A stretch of 64,000 nt of DNA from positions 164,019-228,018 of the forward strand of contig JAVDPC010000007.1 in NCBI GenBank assembly GCA_031296915.1, read 5' to 3'. The position numbers and the translations under genes are program-made. Below are positions 24,175 through 33,800 of the stretch, piece after piece (positions within the stretch are counted from its first letter, which is position 1; each line of letters starts with the position of its first letter). Source of the stretch: Cerasicoccus frondis. GTDB lineage: Bacteria > Verrucomicrobiota > Verrucomicrobiia > Opitutales > Cerasicoccaceae. The notes beneath the pieces are model-generated. The model was not told where the DNA came from. It saw only the letters and a program-made list of their open reading frames with translations, and ran no database searches.

Positions 24175-26046
24175 TTACCAGTCTGAGTAGGCGTCGGGGG
24201 AGATGAATTTGCTGGCGCCGCCGCCAGGGCGGAGCTCGACGAGGATGACCTCTTCGCTATTCGCGGGGAGCTTGACCGTGAAGCCGATCATTTTGGCGCC
24301 GGGGTTGGGGGCGTCGTAGTCGTGCGGAGGCGGGTCCATCTGGTAGATTTCCAGTTGCGCGTTGGCGGGAGATTTAACCACGAGCTTGAGCTGTTTGCCG
24401 TCTTGACGGAGCGTGGCGCAGGTCGGGCTGTCGATGGTTACGTCGGCGTGGGTGCCCATGCCCCAGCGGATTTCCGTTTCATGATCGAGCGTTTCCACGA
24501 CATCGCGCACGACGACCGTGCCATGCTCGTGGCGCCCCATACCGCGGCGGGCGGATTGGAGCTGTCCGGCGTAGACCGGGCTTGTGTCGATGATCGTGTG
24601 AGGGAAGGGGCCGTCGTCCACATCCTTGATGATGGAGGCGTCGCCTTGGACGTCCATATTTTGTCCGTCCACCATGAGTACGTTGTGGCTCTTGATGCCG
24701 AGCCGGAACACATCCCAACGCTGTTTGCCCCATAGCTGTATGTCGATGCTCTCAAGGCTGTAGTAGTCCTGCATGCCAAGGTCGATGGCCCAGCGTACGC
24801 CGTCGGACTCCATCACGAAAGTTCCTGCATCCATGTGGGCATGGCCGGCGGATGGCGAGCCGCCCTTGATGCCGTAAAACGTGGCGTTGGGATCCTCCCA
24901 ACTGGTGCGGTGGAAGGTTACTGGCACCTCGCCATCGCCATGCCAGTGATTGGCCATGGGAGCCTCGATGCCTTGCATCGGAGGGGCCCAGATCAGGGCG
25001 AATGGAAAGAGACGGTAGTCTGCGCCGTTGGGGTTGTGCTCCCGGTTCAGGAATTCTTCGAGCAGTGGGCGTTCGCGCCACAGGAGAGCGGGGTTCTGAG
25101 TGTAGTCGGCAAACCAGACCATCGAGGTGTTGAAGCCGTTGCGGATGCGGCAGTCCGAATAGTTGAAAAAGTCTCCACTGGGGCCGGAGGCGTGTAGGTA
25201 ATATTCGCTTGAGTCGAGAAAGCCGGGCGATTGAGCGAGATCAAAATCGCTTCCCAAAACCGAGTCGAGCGCATCGATCAGCAGAACGTTGAAGCTGGTG
25301 CCGTAGCTCCAGTACATCGGCCCTTCGGGGTAGGCGCCATCGGGTGCGTAGACGCCCATGCCGTAGTGGATGTTGTCCAGCGCGCGTTGAATCATCTGCT
25401 CCGCCAATTCCGGCTCGTCTTCGTAAATCGCCAGCGCGCCCATGACCATGCCGGCATGGCAGACTTGGTTCCAGTTGTTGGCGTGGTCTATCCACCACCA
25501 ATTTTCCGCCAATGAGGGCTGCAGACCTTTCTCCACAATAGCTTGGCGAATGGTAACGCGGGCTTCAGGGGAGAGTGCATCGTAGCACCAGTCGTAGCCG
25601 ATCGCCAGTGCGGCGGTCATCTCACCGGTGTCGAGAAAGTGTGAGGGATTCCAGTCGGAAAACTCAGCTACAGCGAGCATTTCAGCTTGTGCGCGAAGTG
25701 CGTATTTGGGGTCGCCGGTGAGGCGGTAGGCCAGGCCCAGGTAACCCATGCGACGGAGGCATGCGCGTGATGTTTCAAGGAGCCGACGGCCTTCAAGCTC
25801 GCGTTTGAGCGTAGGCAGTTCAACCATCTGATCAGCGAGTTCGATGACATGTTCGGATGCTTTGCGTAGCAACGCATCTTCCTTTAGCTTGGCGCGGAAA
25901 GCGTTTTCTTCACTGTCGGGGAGGAAGAGGCGCGGGTGCGTTTTGGCAGCTTTGGCCAGTAAGTTAGACATGTCTTCGGCCAAGGCGCGGGAGTGAGCTG
26001 TGGAAAAAATCGCCAGCAAAACGAGGGTTACTCGAATGAAAAGCAT
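24175..26046 (-). CDS. Secreted heparinase II/III-type polysaccharide lyase
   Basis: The 623-residue protein has a signal peptide (MLFIRVTLVLLAIFSTAHSR, cut near ALAED). It then has an (alpha/alpha) toroid with HPRLFLPDSEEN, IGYDWCYDALSPEARVTI, ENWWWIDHANNWNQVCHAGM and PDGAYPEGPMYWSYGTSF. This is the DUF4962/heparinase II N-terminal pattern. A beta-sandwich catalytic half follows, with SAGHAHMDAGTFVMESDGVR including the His pair. Such lyases cleave uronate-containing polysaccharides by beta-elimination in the periplasm or outside. The upstream AraC gene and downstream O-acetylation genes suggest a polysaccharide locus. ATG at 26046 is chosen over TTG at 26061 because it begins the signal peptide. 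Confidence 0.87.
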   Translation of the reverse strand: MLFIRVTLVLLAIFSTAHSRALAEDMSNLLAKAAKTHPRLFLPDSEENAFRAKLKEDALLRKASEHVIELADQMVELPTLKRELEGRRLLETSRACLRRMGYLGLAYRLTGDPKYALRAQAEMLAVAEFSDWNPSHFLDTGEMTAALAIGYDWCYDALSPEARVTIRQAIVEKGLQPSLAENWWWIDHANNWNQVCHAGMVMGALAIYEDEPELAEQMIQRALDNIHYGMGVYAPDGAYPEGPMYWSYGTSFNVLLIDALDSVLGSDFDLAQSPGFLDSSEYYLHASGPSGDFFNYSDCRIRNGFNTSMVWFADYTQNPALLWRERPLLEEFLNREHNPNGADYRLFPFALIWAPPMQGIEAPMANHWHGDGEVPVTFHRTSWEDPNATFYGIKGGSPSAGHAHMDAGTFVMESDGVRWAIDLGMQDYYSLESIDIQLWGKQRWDVFRLGIKSHNVLMVDGQNMDVQGDASIIKDVDDGPFPHTIIDTSPVYAGQLQSARRGMGRHEHGTVVVRDVVETLDHETEIRWGMGTHADVTIDSPTCATLRQDGKQLKLVVKSPANAQLEIYQMDPPPHDYDAPNPGAKMIGFTVKLPANSEEVILVELRPGGGASKFISPDAYSDW

Positions 26047-26123
26047 CGGCCAATTACCCAATAGCCCAAAGTGAGCGTCAATTCAATACCAGGGCCCTGC
26101 GCCGCGGTCGCGCGGCGGGTTTT

Positions 26124-27080
26124 TCACTTTTTGCGGTATTCACTGGGACTGCGCCCGGTGACTTCCTTAAACTGGCGGGAGAAAAAATACTCGTTACAGT
26201 AACCAAGCTTGAGTGCGATCTGCTTAATGAGCAGGTCGGACTCACGCAGGAGCAGGCAAGCCTTATTGATACGGGCGTAGACCTGGTAGCGCTGCGGGCT
26301 GCAGTTCATGATCTTTTTGAAGACGCGGGTAAAGTAATCAGCGCTGTAACCGCATTCGGTGGCGAGTGCGGCGGTGGTGATTTTGGCGCCGGGGTCTTGC
26401 TGAATGCGCATCGCGATTTGCGAGATCAGGCGGCGTTGATAACGATCATGACTGGCGGATTTATCTGCGCGGCTTCGCTGCGACTGAGTCAGCATCTCCA
26501 TGAGCAACGCGCGGAAGAAGGTGTCGGCAGTTAGGATCGACGCTTGAACCGTTTTCACTTTCGGCGCGAAAATGCTGATCGGCAATGGCGCGAAGATCAG
26601 GTACTGGTAGTGATCGTTGACGTACTGGAAGTAGGGATTTGACTGGAGGTTCTCGGCGTCGGGGCTGTCCTTGTAGTCCACGTAACACTGCCAGTACAGT
26701 TCGACAATGTGCCGGGTGACAGTTTCCGCCATATCAGCTTCGACGACATCGATGAGCTTCGGGCATTCCTTCGGCAGCACGGAGATCGCTTCCTGACCGC
26801 GTCGCAAATCAAACGCGATGAAGTTCGTGCCAATGGGGCGCTCCAGGTCTTGCACGACCCGATACCGGACTCCAGGACGAAACCAGTATAACTCGCCTTG
26901 CCGGACTTCCTGGCGCACGCCATCGACTTCTATCGTGCAGACGCCGCGCCAGAAGAACCACAGCTCATGGTTTTCGAGCGTCCTTGGGTTATGCCAGGGG
27001 TTATAATTTTCGACGTCACTGGGCCAATCGGAGCGCCCAACGTGCACCACATCAATTTCTAAATCCGACAGAAATGACAT
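26124..27080 (-). CDS. AraC family transcriptional regulator
   Basis: The 318-residue protein has a cupin-like sensing domain at the N-terminus (NHELWFFWRGVCTIEVDGVR, GELYWFRPGVRYRV). The C-terminal double helix-turn-helix domain has ITTAALATECGYSADYFTRV, FKKIMNCSPQRYQVYARI and IALKLGYCNEYFFSRQFKEV, ending in GRSPSEYRKK. Regulators of this kind usually bind a sugar or glycan fragment and activate an adjacent degradation locus. The lyase gene 63 bp downstream in the same direction is the obvious target. It lies 24 bp from the pyrG stop, so read-through from pyrG is possible. Confidence 0.93.
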   Translation of the reverse strand: MSFLSDLEIDVVHVGRSDWPSDVENYNPWHNPRTLENHELWFFWRGVCTIEVDGVRQEVRQGELYWFRPGVRYRVVQDLERPIGTNFIAFDLRRGQEAISVLPKECPKLIDVVEADMAETVTRHIVELYWQCYVDYKDSPDAENLQSNPYFQYVNDHYQYLIFAPLPISIFAPKVKTVQASILTADTFFRALLMEMLTQSQRSRADKSASHDRYQRRLISQIAMRIQQDPGAKITTAALATECGYSADYFTRVFKKIMNCSPQRYQVYARINKACLLLRESDLLIKQIALKLGYCNEYFFSRQFKEVTGRSPSEYRKK

Positions 27081-27104
27081 GGGGGGTAGTGGCTCATTTG
27101 AAGG

Positions 27105-28775
27105 TTAGGCGTCTTTCTGATGCTTGATCGCGGCTGCGATGAACGCGGCAAACAGCGGATGCGCGTGATTGGGCTTGGACTTGAATTCCGGGTGGAACTG
27201 CACGCCAACCATCCACGGGTGGTCAAACACTTCGGCAATTTCCACGAGGTTACGCTCGGGGTTAAAACCGGCGATGCGCAAGCCGCTGCGTTCGAGGATT
27301 TCGCGGAAGTCGTTGTTAAACTCGAAACGGTGGCGATGACGTTCGTGGATAATGAAGTCCTCGTCGGCCTGAGGCGCTCCGAGCACGTCAGCATAGGCGG
27401 CCCATGAGTGGGTGTCCGGCGTCAACTGGCATGGGTATGCGCCCAGGCGCATGGTGGCGCCTTTTTCGGTCACGCCCACCTGGTCGGCCATGATGTTAAT
27501 CACGGCGCTGTCGCAGGCGGGATCGAACTCCAGGCTATTCGCTTTGGGATAGCCCGCCACGTGGCGCGCGTATTCGATGACTAAAATTTGCATCCCCAGG
27601 CAGAGGCCGAAGTAGGGGATCATCTTGGTGCGCGCATACTCGGCGGCGGCGATTTTACCTTCGATGCCGCGGTCGCCAAAGCCTCCAGGCACCAGGATGC
27701 CGCCCAAGCCTTTCAAGTGCGCTTCCGGGCCGTCTTCTTCGATGGCTTCAGAATCGATGCGGACAATGTTCACGCCGCAGTCGTTGGATACGCCGGCATG
27801 AGTGAGGCTTTCGTAAACGCTCTTGTAGGCGTCTTGAAGTTCGATGTATTTGCCGACCACGCCGACATCCACGCGGTTGGCGGGATATTTCAGGCGGCGC
27901 ACAACGGACTTCCACTCCGCCATGTCGCTGTCGGGCGCATTCAGTCGCAGGTGATCGACCACCAAGTCGTCGAGGTTTTCTTGTGCGAGGCGAATGGGCA
28001 GCTCGTAGATGGAGGTCTCGACGTCCATTTCTTCGATAACCGCCTTGACCGGGATGTTGCAAAAGAGGCTGAGCTTCTGGCGTATATCCAGATTGATAGG
28101 CTGCTCCGTGCGGCACACGAGGATGTCCGGCTGGATGCCGATTTCGCGGAGCTTGGCGACAGATTGCTGGCTGGGCTTCGTCTTTAATTCGCCCGCGGCC
28201 TTGAGAAAGGGAATCAGGGTGACGTGGATGAACAACACGTTGTCAAAGCCGACTTCGAGGGCAAATTGACGCATGGCCTCCAGAAAAGGAAGCCCTTCAA
28301 TGTCGCCAACGGTGCCGCCAATTTCGGTGATCAGCACGTCCACGCGTTCTTCACCCTCCCCGGCGCCGCCGTAGATGTGGCGCTTAATTTCGTCGGTGAC
28401 GTGGGGGATCACCTGTACGGTTTTCCCAAGGAAGTCGCCACGCCGTTCCTTTTGGATGATCTCCTCGTAGATCTGACCCGAGGTCAAATTGTTGTGGCTG
28501 GAGAGGGTGCCGCTGGTAAAGCGTTCGTAGTGGCCGAGGTCCAGATCTGTCTCCGCGCCGTCGTCGAGCACGTACACTTCGCCATGCTGAAATGGGCTCA
28601 TCGTGCCGGGGTCGACGTTCAGATACGGGTCAAATTTTTGCAGACGACAGGTCAACCCGCGTTGCTCCAGCAGGGCGCCGAGTGCGCCCGCAGTCAGCCC
28701 CTTTCCGAGGGAGGACACCACACCGCCGGTGATGAAGATGAATTTCGTGTTCTGGGTTTCCGCTTGGTCAGCCAT
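27105..28775 (-). CDS. pyrG: CTP synthase
   Basis: The 556-residue protein is a full CTP synthase. The N-terminal amidoligase domain has FIFITGGVVSSLGKGLTAGA, DPYLNVDPGTMSPFQHGEVY, LGHYERF and EIGGTVGDIEGLPFLEAMRQ. The C-terminal class I glutamine amidotransferase domain has GGFGDRGIEGK, the nucleophile block FGLCLGMQILVIEYARH and the His/Glu pair in VGVQFHPEFKSKPN. It makes CTP from UTP, ATP and glutamine-derived ammonia in the cytoplasm. Length is normal for the family. It is first of six codirectional genes. Confidence 0.97.
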   Translation of the reverse strand: MADQAETQNTKFIFITGGVVSSLGKGLTAGALGALLEQRGLTCRLQKFDPYLNVDPGTMSPFQHGEVYVLDDGAETDLDLGHYERFTSGTLSSHNNLTSGQIYEEIIQKERRGDFLGKTVQVIPHVTDEIKRHIYGGAGEGEERVDVLITEIGGTVGDIEGLPFLEAMRQFALEVGFDNVLFIHVTLIPFLKAAGELKTKPSQQSVAKLREIGIQPDILVCRTEQPINLDIRQKLSLFCNIPVKAVIEEMDVETSIYELPIRLAQENLDDLVVDHLRLNAPDSDMAEWKSVVRRLKYPANRVDVGVVGKYIELQDAYKSVYESLTHAGVSNDCGVNIVRIDSEAIEEDGPEAHLKGLGGILVPGGFGDRGIEGKIAAAEYARTKMIPYFGLCLGMQILVIEYARHVAGYPKANSLEFDPACDSAVINIMADQVGVTEKGATMRLGAYPCQLTPDTHSWAAYADVLGAPQADEDFIIHERHRHRFEFNNDFREILERSGLRIAGFNPERNLVEIAEVFDHPWMVGVQFHPEFKSKPNHAHPLFAAFIAAAIKHQKDA

Positions 28776-28979
28776 GGAGCAAATTTGTATTCTAAAAAAG
28801 AAAAACGGGCGGCGGAGGCGACCGCTGCCCGGGTCTAAATAAAAAGGCGCGCTCAGCCCTCAGCGCAACCCGTTTTTCGCGCAGATGGCGAATTTTCTGC
28901 CCTGACTTGTGCAAGCCGTTGATCTTGAGCAGGAAATTCAGTCATTGATTCGCGACACTTGAATTCTAAACTTTCTCTC

Positions 28980-29441
28980 ATGCCCAATATCGAGGAATTA
29001 GCTGCGCAGCTTGCTGGCGACGATAAGTCACGCTATATGCCTTGGCTCGACGCCCTGTCCGAGGGCGCGTTCCTGCAGGGGGAAGCGCACTTGGGGGAGC
29101 GCGCCTTTAGCCTGACGGCGGAAGCTTGTGAAACGCCCAAGCAATTTTCGCTGCTGGTTGAGGCATTTGACGAACACGCGAAAGAGCACCCCTATGCCCC
29201 CAATGGGTTCAATTTGCTGGCCGATCATGTGGACGACTCTCCCGATTCTTTGGCGGACTGGATTGCCGCCGTGGAGTACTTCTACGACTGGCTTGCTCAA
29301 AAAAATCGCACTTCGCCCGGCTTGGCTCAGATACTGGATTACCTAAGCTGCTGTGTTGAGGCCCAGAAAAGCCTGCCTCACAAGGAAGCGCTGGTGGACG
29401 TCCTCACGGACATGCTCGATCGCTACGGATTTGAGGGATAA
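28980..29441 (+). CDS. Hypothetical acidic cytosolic protein
   Basis: The 153-residue protein is acidic and mainly helical, with no signal peptide or membrane segment. Blocks such as FNLLADHVDDSPDSLADWIA and YFYDWLAQKNRTSPGLAQIL are noticeable, but I recognise no family. ATG at 28980 is used; the frame reaches a TTG at 28959. It is divergent from pyrG and convergent with the thioesterase gene, whose stop is 8 bp beyond its own. Confidence 0.6.
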   Translation: MPNIEELAAQLAGDDKSRYMPWLDALSEGAFLQGEAHLGERAFSLTAEACETPKQFSLLVEAFDEHAKEHPYAPNGFNLLADHVDDSPDSLADWIAAVEYFYDWLAQKNRTSPGLAQILDYLSCCVEAQKSLPHKEALVDVLTDMLDRYGFEG

Positions 29442-29448
29442 GGCTCTT

Positions 29449-29889
29449 TCAGGGAAAGTATTGGTCGAAGTGTGCGACGACGTCTTTCGGCGGTTTCACG
29501 GGGCGCCCTTCGGGGCTCATGAATGCGTGTCGTGACGTCCCGGTGACCAATAACTCCTCTCCACGGCGCACTTCATAGCTGATATTAATGCGCAATGTGG
29601 GTGGTTCGTCGATAAAGCAGACGACTTGGACTTTGTCGTCAAAGAAAGCCGGTTTTTTATAGCTGGCGGAGATGTCGAGCACAGGCAGCAAATAGCCACG
29701 GGACTCCAGTTCGCGGTAGGAAAGGCCGATATTGTCCAACATCTCCACGCGGCACAGCTCGAACCACACAAAGTAATTTGTGTGGTAGACTATGCCCATC
29801 TTGTCGGTTTCGGCGTAACGGACGCGAATGTTGGTGGTCGATGAGATCACGCGTGGCAGAATGGGGGGCCACCAGCGTTTGCCAAGCAT
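29449..29889 (-). CDS. Acyl-CoA thioesterase, YbgC/4HBT family
   Basis: The 146-residue protein is one hot-dog domain: TTNIRVRYAETDKMGIVYHT with the catalytic Asp in the family's first motif, then NYFVWFELCRVEMLDNIGLS and ESRGYLLPVLDISASYKKPA. This matches the 4-hydroxybenzoyl-CoA thioesterase/YbgC group. YbgC-type enzymes hydrolyse acyl-CoAs and are often linked with the cell-envelope Tol-Pal system, but no tol genes are nearby. Starts considered are ATG at 29889 (used) and GTG at 29850, which is closer to the usual family N-terminus. It is divergent from the membrane protein gene at 29939. Confidence 0.88.
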   Translation of the reverse strand: MLGKRWWPPILPRVISSTTNIRVRYAETDKMGIVYHTNYFVWFELCRVEMLDNIGLSYRELESRGYLLPVLDISASYKKPAFFDDKVQVVCFIDEPPTLRINISYEVRRGEELLVTGTSRHAFMSPEGRPVKPPKDVVAHFDQYFP

Positions 29890-29938
29890 TTTGACTTGGC
29901 GCAGGCAACTTCCGTCGCGAACATGCTGGTTTTCCTTC

Positions 29939-30235
29939 ATGAGTAAAACAGACAGAGCTGCGCCGTCTCCCTTGTTTTGGGTGCTTCGATTCATCGCCTA
30001 TTTTCTGGGGGTGGTGCTTTTTCTCGGACTCACGGGTGGCGTGGTGTTCATCCTGGTGGGCGCATTTACCAACGCGGACAAAACCGTCATCGAGCGTGGG
30101 CTGTATGGTTTCCGACTCGGCGCTGAACTCGGCGGCAAAGTCTGGGCGCCGGCGATTAGTCTCGTGCTCTGTGTGATGCAGGCGCACAACGAGAAGCAAA
30201 AGCGCAAGCAGGCAAAGGAGCAGGATGAAGTTTAA
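29939..30235 (+). CDS. Small two-helix membrane protein
   Basis: The 98-residue protein has two membrane helices (LRFIAYFLGVVLFLGLTGGV and a weaker second near VWAPAISLVLCVMQ), an N-terminal MSKTDRAAPSP segment and a basic Lys/Gln-rich tail. No family is recognised. Its stop overlaps the start of the next gene by 11 bp, so the two are translationally coupled and probably form one envelope unit. Confidence 0.6.
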   Translation: MSKTDRAAPSPLFWVLRFIAYFLGVVLFLGLTGGVVFILVGAFTNADKTVIERGLYGFRLGAELGGKVWAPAISLVLCVMQAHNEKQKRKQAKEQDEV

Positions 30236-30818
30236 GCAGCGCCTCATTATCTTTGGTTTTGGCGCGATCATGGGCGCGATCATTGTGACGATCATCAAGG
30301 CCCAGCGCGCCCGGGACCGTGAACCCGCCACCATCAGCGCCAGCGCCGCGCCAAAGACGGAAGTGGATATCCAGCGCGAAGCTGTGCCGGGCATACTCCA
30401 GGCTTACCGTGAGCGACAGGTCCCGATGCAGTCGGACTTCATTAAATCATCGAAACTTTACGCACACCCGGACGACAATACTTACCGCCGTGTGTTGATC
30501 CTGCAGGGGCAGGAGCCAGAGCAAACCCTGCGCATCGAGGAAACCATCCTGAAGCGCGCACAGGGGGAGGTCGTGGACAGCGTGCGCGTCATGTCTGCGG
30601 ATCGGCTGGTTGTCACGCTCGAGTCCGGCGCTGCAAGCAGCGAGCTTGCGGACGCCGTTCAGCCATGGGGCTACCGCATCCAAAATCGTGGCGATGCTGC
30701 CGATCAATACATCCTTACGCTTGGCGCCAAGGAGCCGGAAACGGTGGCGGACGCCATCGTCAACGTCTCTGGCGTAGCCCATGTGGTCAGCGCCCAACCG
30801 CTTTACCTCGACCGATAA
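30225..30818 (+). CDS. Membrane-anchored hypothetical protein
   Basis: The 197-residue protein has a single N-terminal helix (LIIFGFGAIMGAIIVTII), then a soluble domain, likely periplasmic. The domain shows two similar alternating patterns, around QTLRIEETILKRAQGEVVDS to RLVVTLESG and around ADAVQPWGYRIQN to VADAIVNVSGVAHVV. This suggests a duplicated alpha/beta unit. No named family is recognised. It is coupled to the small membrane protein just upstream and converges with the large secreted protein gene. Confidence 0.6.
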   Translation: MKFKQRLIIFGFGAIMGAIIVTIIKAQRARDREPATISASAAPKTEVDIQREAVPGILQAYRERQVPMQSDFIKSSKLYAHPDDNTYRRVLILQGQEPEQTLRIEETILKRAQGEVVDSVRVMSADRLVVTLESGAASSELADAVQPWGYRIQNRGDAADQYILTLGAKEPETVADAIVNVSGVAHVVSAQPLYLDR

Positions 30819-30841
30819 TTTGCACTAAAGGGATCCAGGGA

Positions 30842-33800
30842 CTAATCTAGCTGGACGCGCAGGCGGCCAAAGCTTGGCAATGAGCCTCCGTCCACCAAGT
30901 TGATTTCCACGCGCTCGGAGTCGGCGTCTGGCGTCGTTGCAGCCTCGAACCAAACGCCTGGCCCACTGCGCCAGGTGCTGAGGTCATCCGAGACCTCGAA
31001 AATGTAGGTGAGATCGTCTCGTTGGAGCAGGCGGTCATAGGCAAAGGCGGGAGCGCCCCCATCCAGGAATGCTTCGACCAGCGGCCCGACATCGCGGGAG
31101 CGCGGGTTGAGGTTGAGCGCGTATTCGAGCAGGTTGATGACGCCGTCGCCATCAGGATCGGCGAAGAGTCCGCTGATGGCTTCGTCCGCCAGTTCAGTTT
31201 CGTTGAAGTGTTCACTGCGCCAAATATCTATGCCGCTGCCGCCTGCGATGAAGGTGTCGGACTCGATGGGGAACATCCCCACATGAACGGCGGGCACATC
31301 GATCGGCTGGATGTAGGTGGCGGGGATGTGGCTGGGGGCGGCTAGCTCCGCTGAAAAGCTGACGCCGTCGGCCAATGGTTGTTTGAGGCGGTAGAGCAGC
31401 ACCCAGTATTGGGCGACATCCTCTTCGAGAATGATTTCGCCGGTGTTGAAGGTGACGGTTCCGTTATCGGCGTCGTAGGCGCCTTCGTCGCTGATGAGGA
31501 AATCGTTCTCATCGAGCACGCCGTTGTAGTCGGCGTCAATGGCCAGCGAGACACTTTCAATATCGTTTACTTCGTCTAGCGTGCCTTGGGCGGTGAAGGT
31601 GATGGGACCAGCGATGGCGGTTCCATTTTCCGCGCTGACGGCAATGGTGAGCACGGCTATATCCAATTGATCAGTCGGGAAGTTGCGCGTTTGCGGCTCC
31701 TCGCCATCCGCGCGGCCAACGGCGAGTTCGAGGTCGTATTCGATATCGAAGCCAAAGGTGGAAGTGTCTCCGGTCGTCGGATGGGTGGCCGTCATGGTCA
31801 GCGTGTTGCTGAAGGGTGGGGGGGAGAGCAGCGTCCAGCGCCCAGTGGAGTCGACGGTGGTGCGGCCAAGGTAGCGACGCCCCTGTATGGGGATGGCGGG
31901 CATGCTCGGCGGGTTGTCGAAAATCTCGATGAGGCTGCCTTCGGGAATGTCGGTTAGGCTGGGGACTTCTCCACGGAGAATGTTGTCCCGCAACACACCG
32001 CGAATCGGCGGCAGTTGGTCGTTGTTGCCGCTGTTGGTCAGGCCAATGCCGCCCAATGTGTTGTCATAGATGCGATTGCGGACAATGGAGTTGCCGCTGG
32101 CGCCGTCAACTTCCACGCCGTAGCGATCATTGCCGACGATGATGTTGCGGCGGCCTTCAATAAACGTTGAGCCAGCGATGACTTCCAGTCCCTGGCCGCC
32201 CACGAGGTTGCGGGTTGCGCCGTTTTCAATCAGCACGCCGCTCAGGTCGTTGGGTATTTTATCGCGAAACGACGTCACCCCAATGTAGTTGCCGCTGATG
32301 ATGTTGCCAGTGGAGCCAGAGCCGGTTAAGCGGACGCCATTGCCATTGTTGCTGCCGATGACGTTGTCATCCCGTCCGGGAATGGAGCCGATCCGGTTGC
32401 TGGCGGAGTCGATGAGCAACACGCCGTCGCCATCGTTGGGCTGAGGGGCGCGTCCACGGGAAACGCCAATGGAGTTGGCCTGCACGGTGTTTTGCTGGCC
32501 GCCATCGATCACGATGCCCGCGTCACGGTCGCCGCGGAGCCCATTGCCGACTATGCTGTTACCCGTGAGAATGGTCCGATCGCCGATGTAATTGCCCGTC
32601 GTATCCTTCAGGTAGATGCCCGCGTATTCGTTGTTGAGGATGTTCAGCGTGCTGACCAGGTTGCTGCCGCCTCCATCGATGTAGACGCCCAGGATGTTAT
32701 CGCTGATCTGCGCGTTGCTTTTGTGGCGGGAGACGACACTCACGCCCTGGCTGTTTTGGACAAGGATGCCCACGCCAATCGGCGGACCGTCGGCCGGGTC
32801 GCCCGGATCTGGTTCGTGGTTGCCGCTTTCGGAAATGTCGTTGTTCAAGAGGACCGTGAGGTTTTGGAAATCACCGGTAGCGTCCTCAAATTTGATTCCT
32901 GCATCGGTGTTGTATCGGATGAGGTTCTGTTCGTCCTGATTGACGCTGCCGATTTCGTTGGCCAGCACTTCACCAGTTATTTTGATGCCGACTGTGTTCG
33001 GCGCGGTGGTTTTGAAATCGTCCAGGCCAATGTAGTTATTGAAAATGCGATTGGGCTCCTGGCTTGGGTCGGAAGCTTGATCTGCGCCCGCGCTCTCGAT
33101 CAGTATGCCAGCCTCGGTGCAATTGGAGATGACGTTGTAGCCCCGGTATTCGGCGCCCAGATCGAAGGGGTTGGGGGGCGGGTCTAAGACGAAGACTTGC
33201 TCGCCGGGCTGCCCGATGGTGTTGCCATAGGTCCCGTTGCGCAGGTGGATGCCGACCTTGCACTTTGATTCTTCGGCAGGGGGGGAGAAGCCATGTTCTG
33301 AGCCAAGTTGCACGCCCCAGATGCGGTTGCTGTGCGTGGTGAAGCCTTCGATGAGGATGCCCGCGCCATCGGGTTGCCCGAAAATGTGCAGGTCGAGAAA
33401 ACCATGGTACTCGCCAATGTCATTATCGTGAGCGCCATCGCGGATGTGGATGCCTGCTTCGCCGCTGGGCGAATAGCCCACTGGGGCAGGGTATACGCTG
33501 GTGACTGTGTCGCCGATGTTCAGGCGGGTAATTTTATTAAAAGCCGTTTCGGAGCCTTCGAGGATGATGCCGCTGTCGTCGTTGCCGACGATGGAGCTGC
33601 GCTCGCCAAAACCGCCGGGCGTCAGGCTGCCAATCAGGTTGTTTTGCGGTCCGTCTTTCAGGCGAATGCCTGCGCCCTGATTGTTGAGTTCGACGGCGCC
33701 GGACTCATTGAAGTAGTCGATGCCCGTGTAAATGCCGTCGAGCTGATTATCGGTTACGCCATCGCCTTCGAGGCGGATGCCGTCGCCGTTGTTGCCGGCC

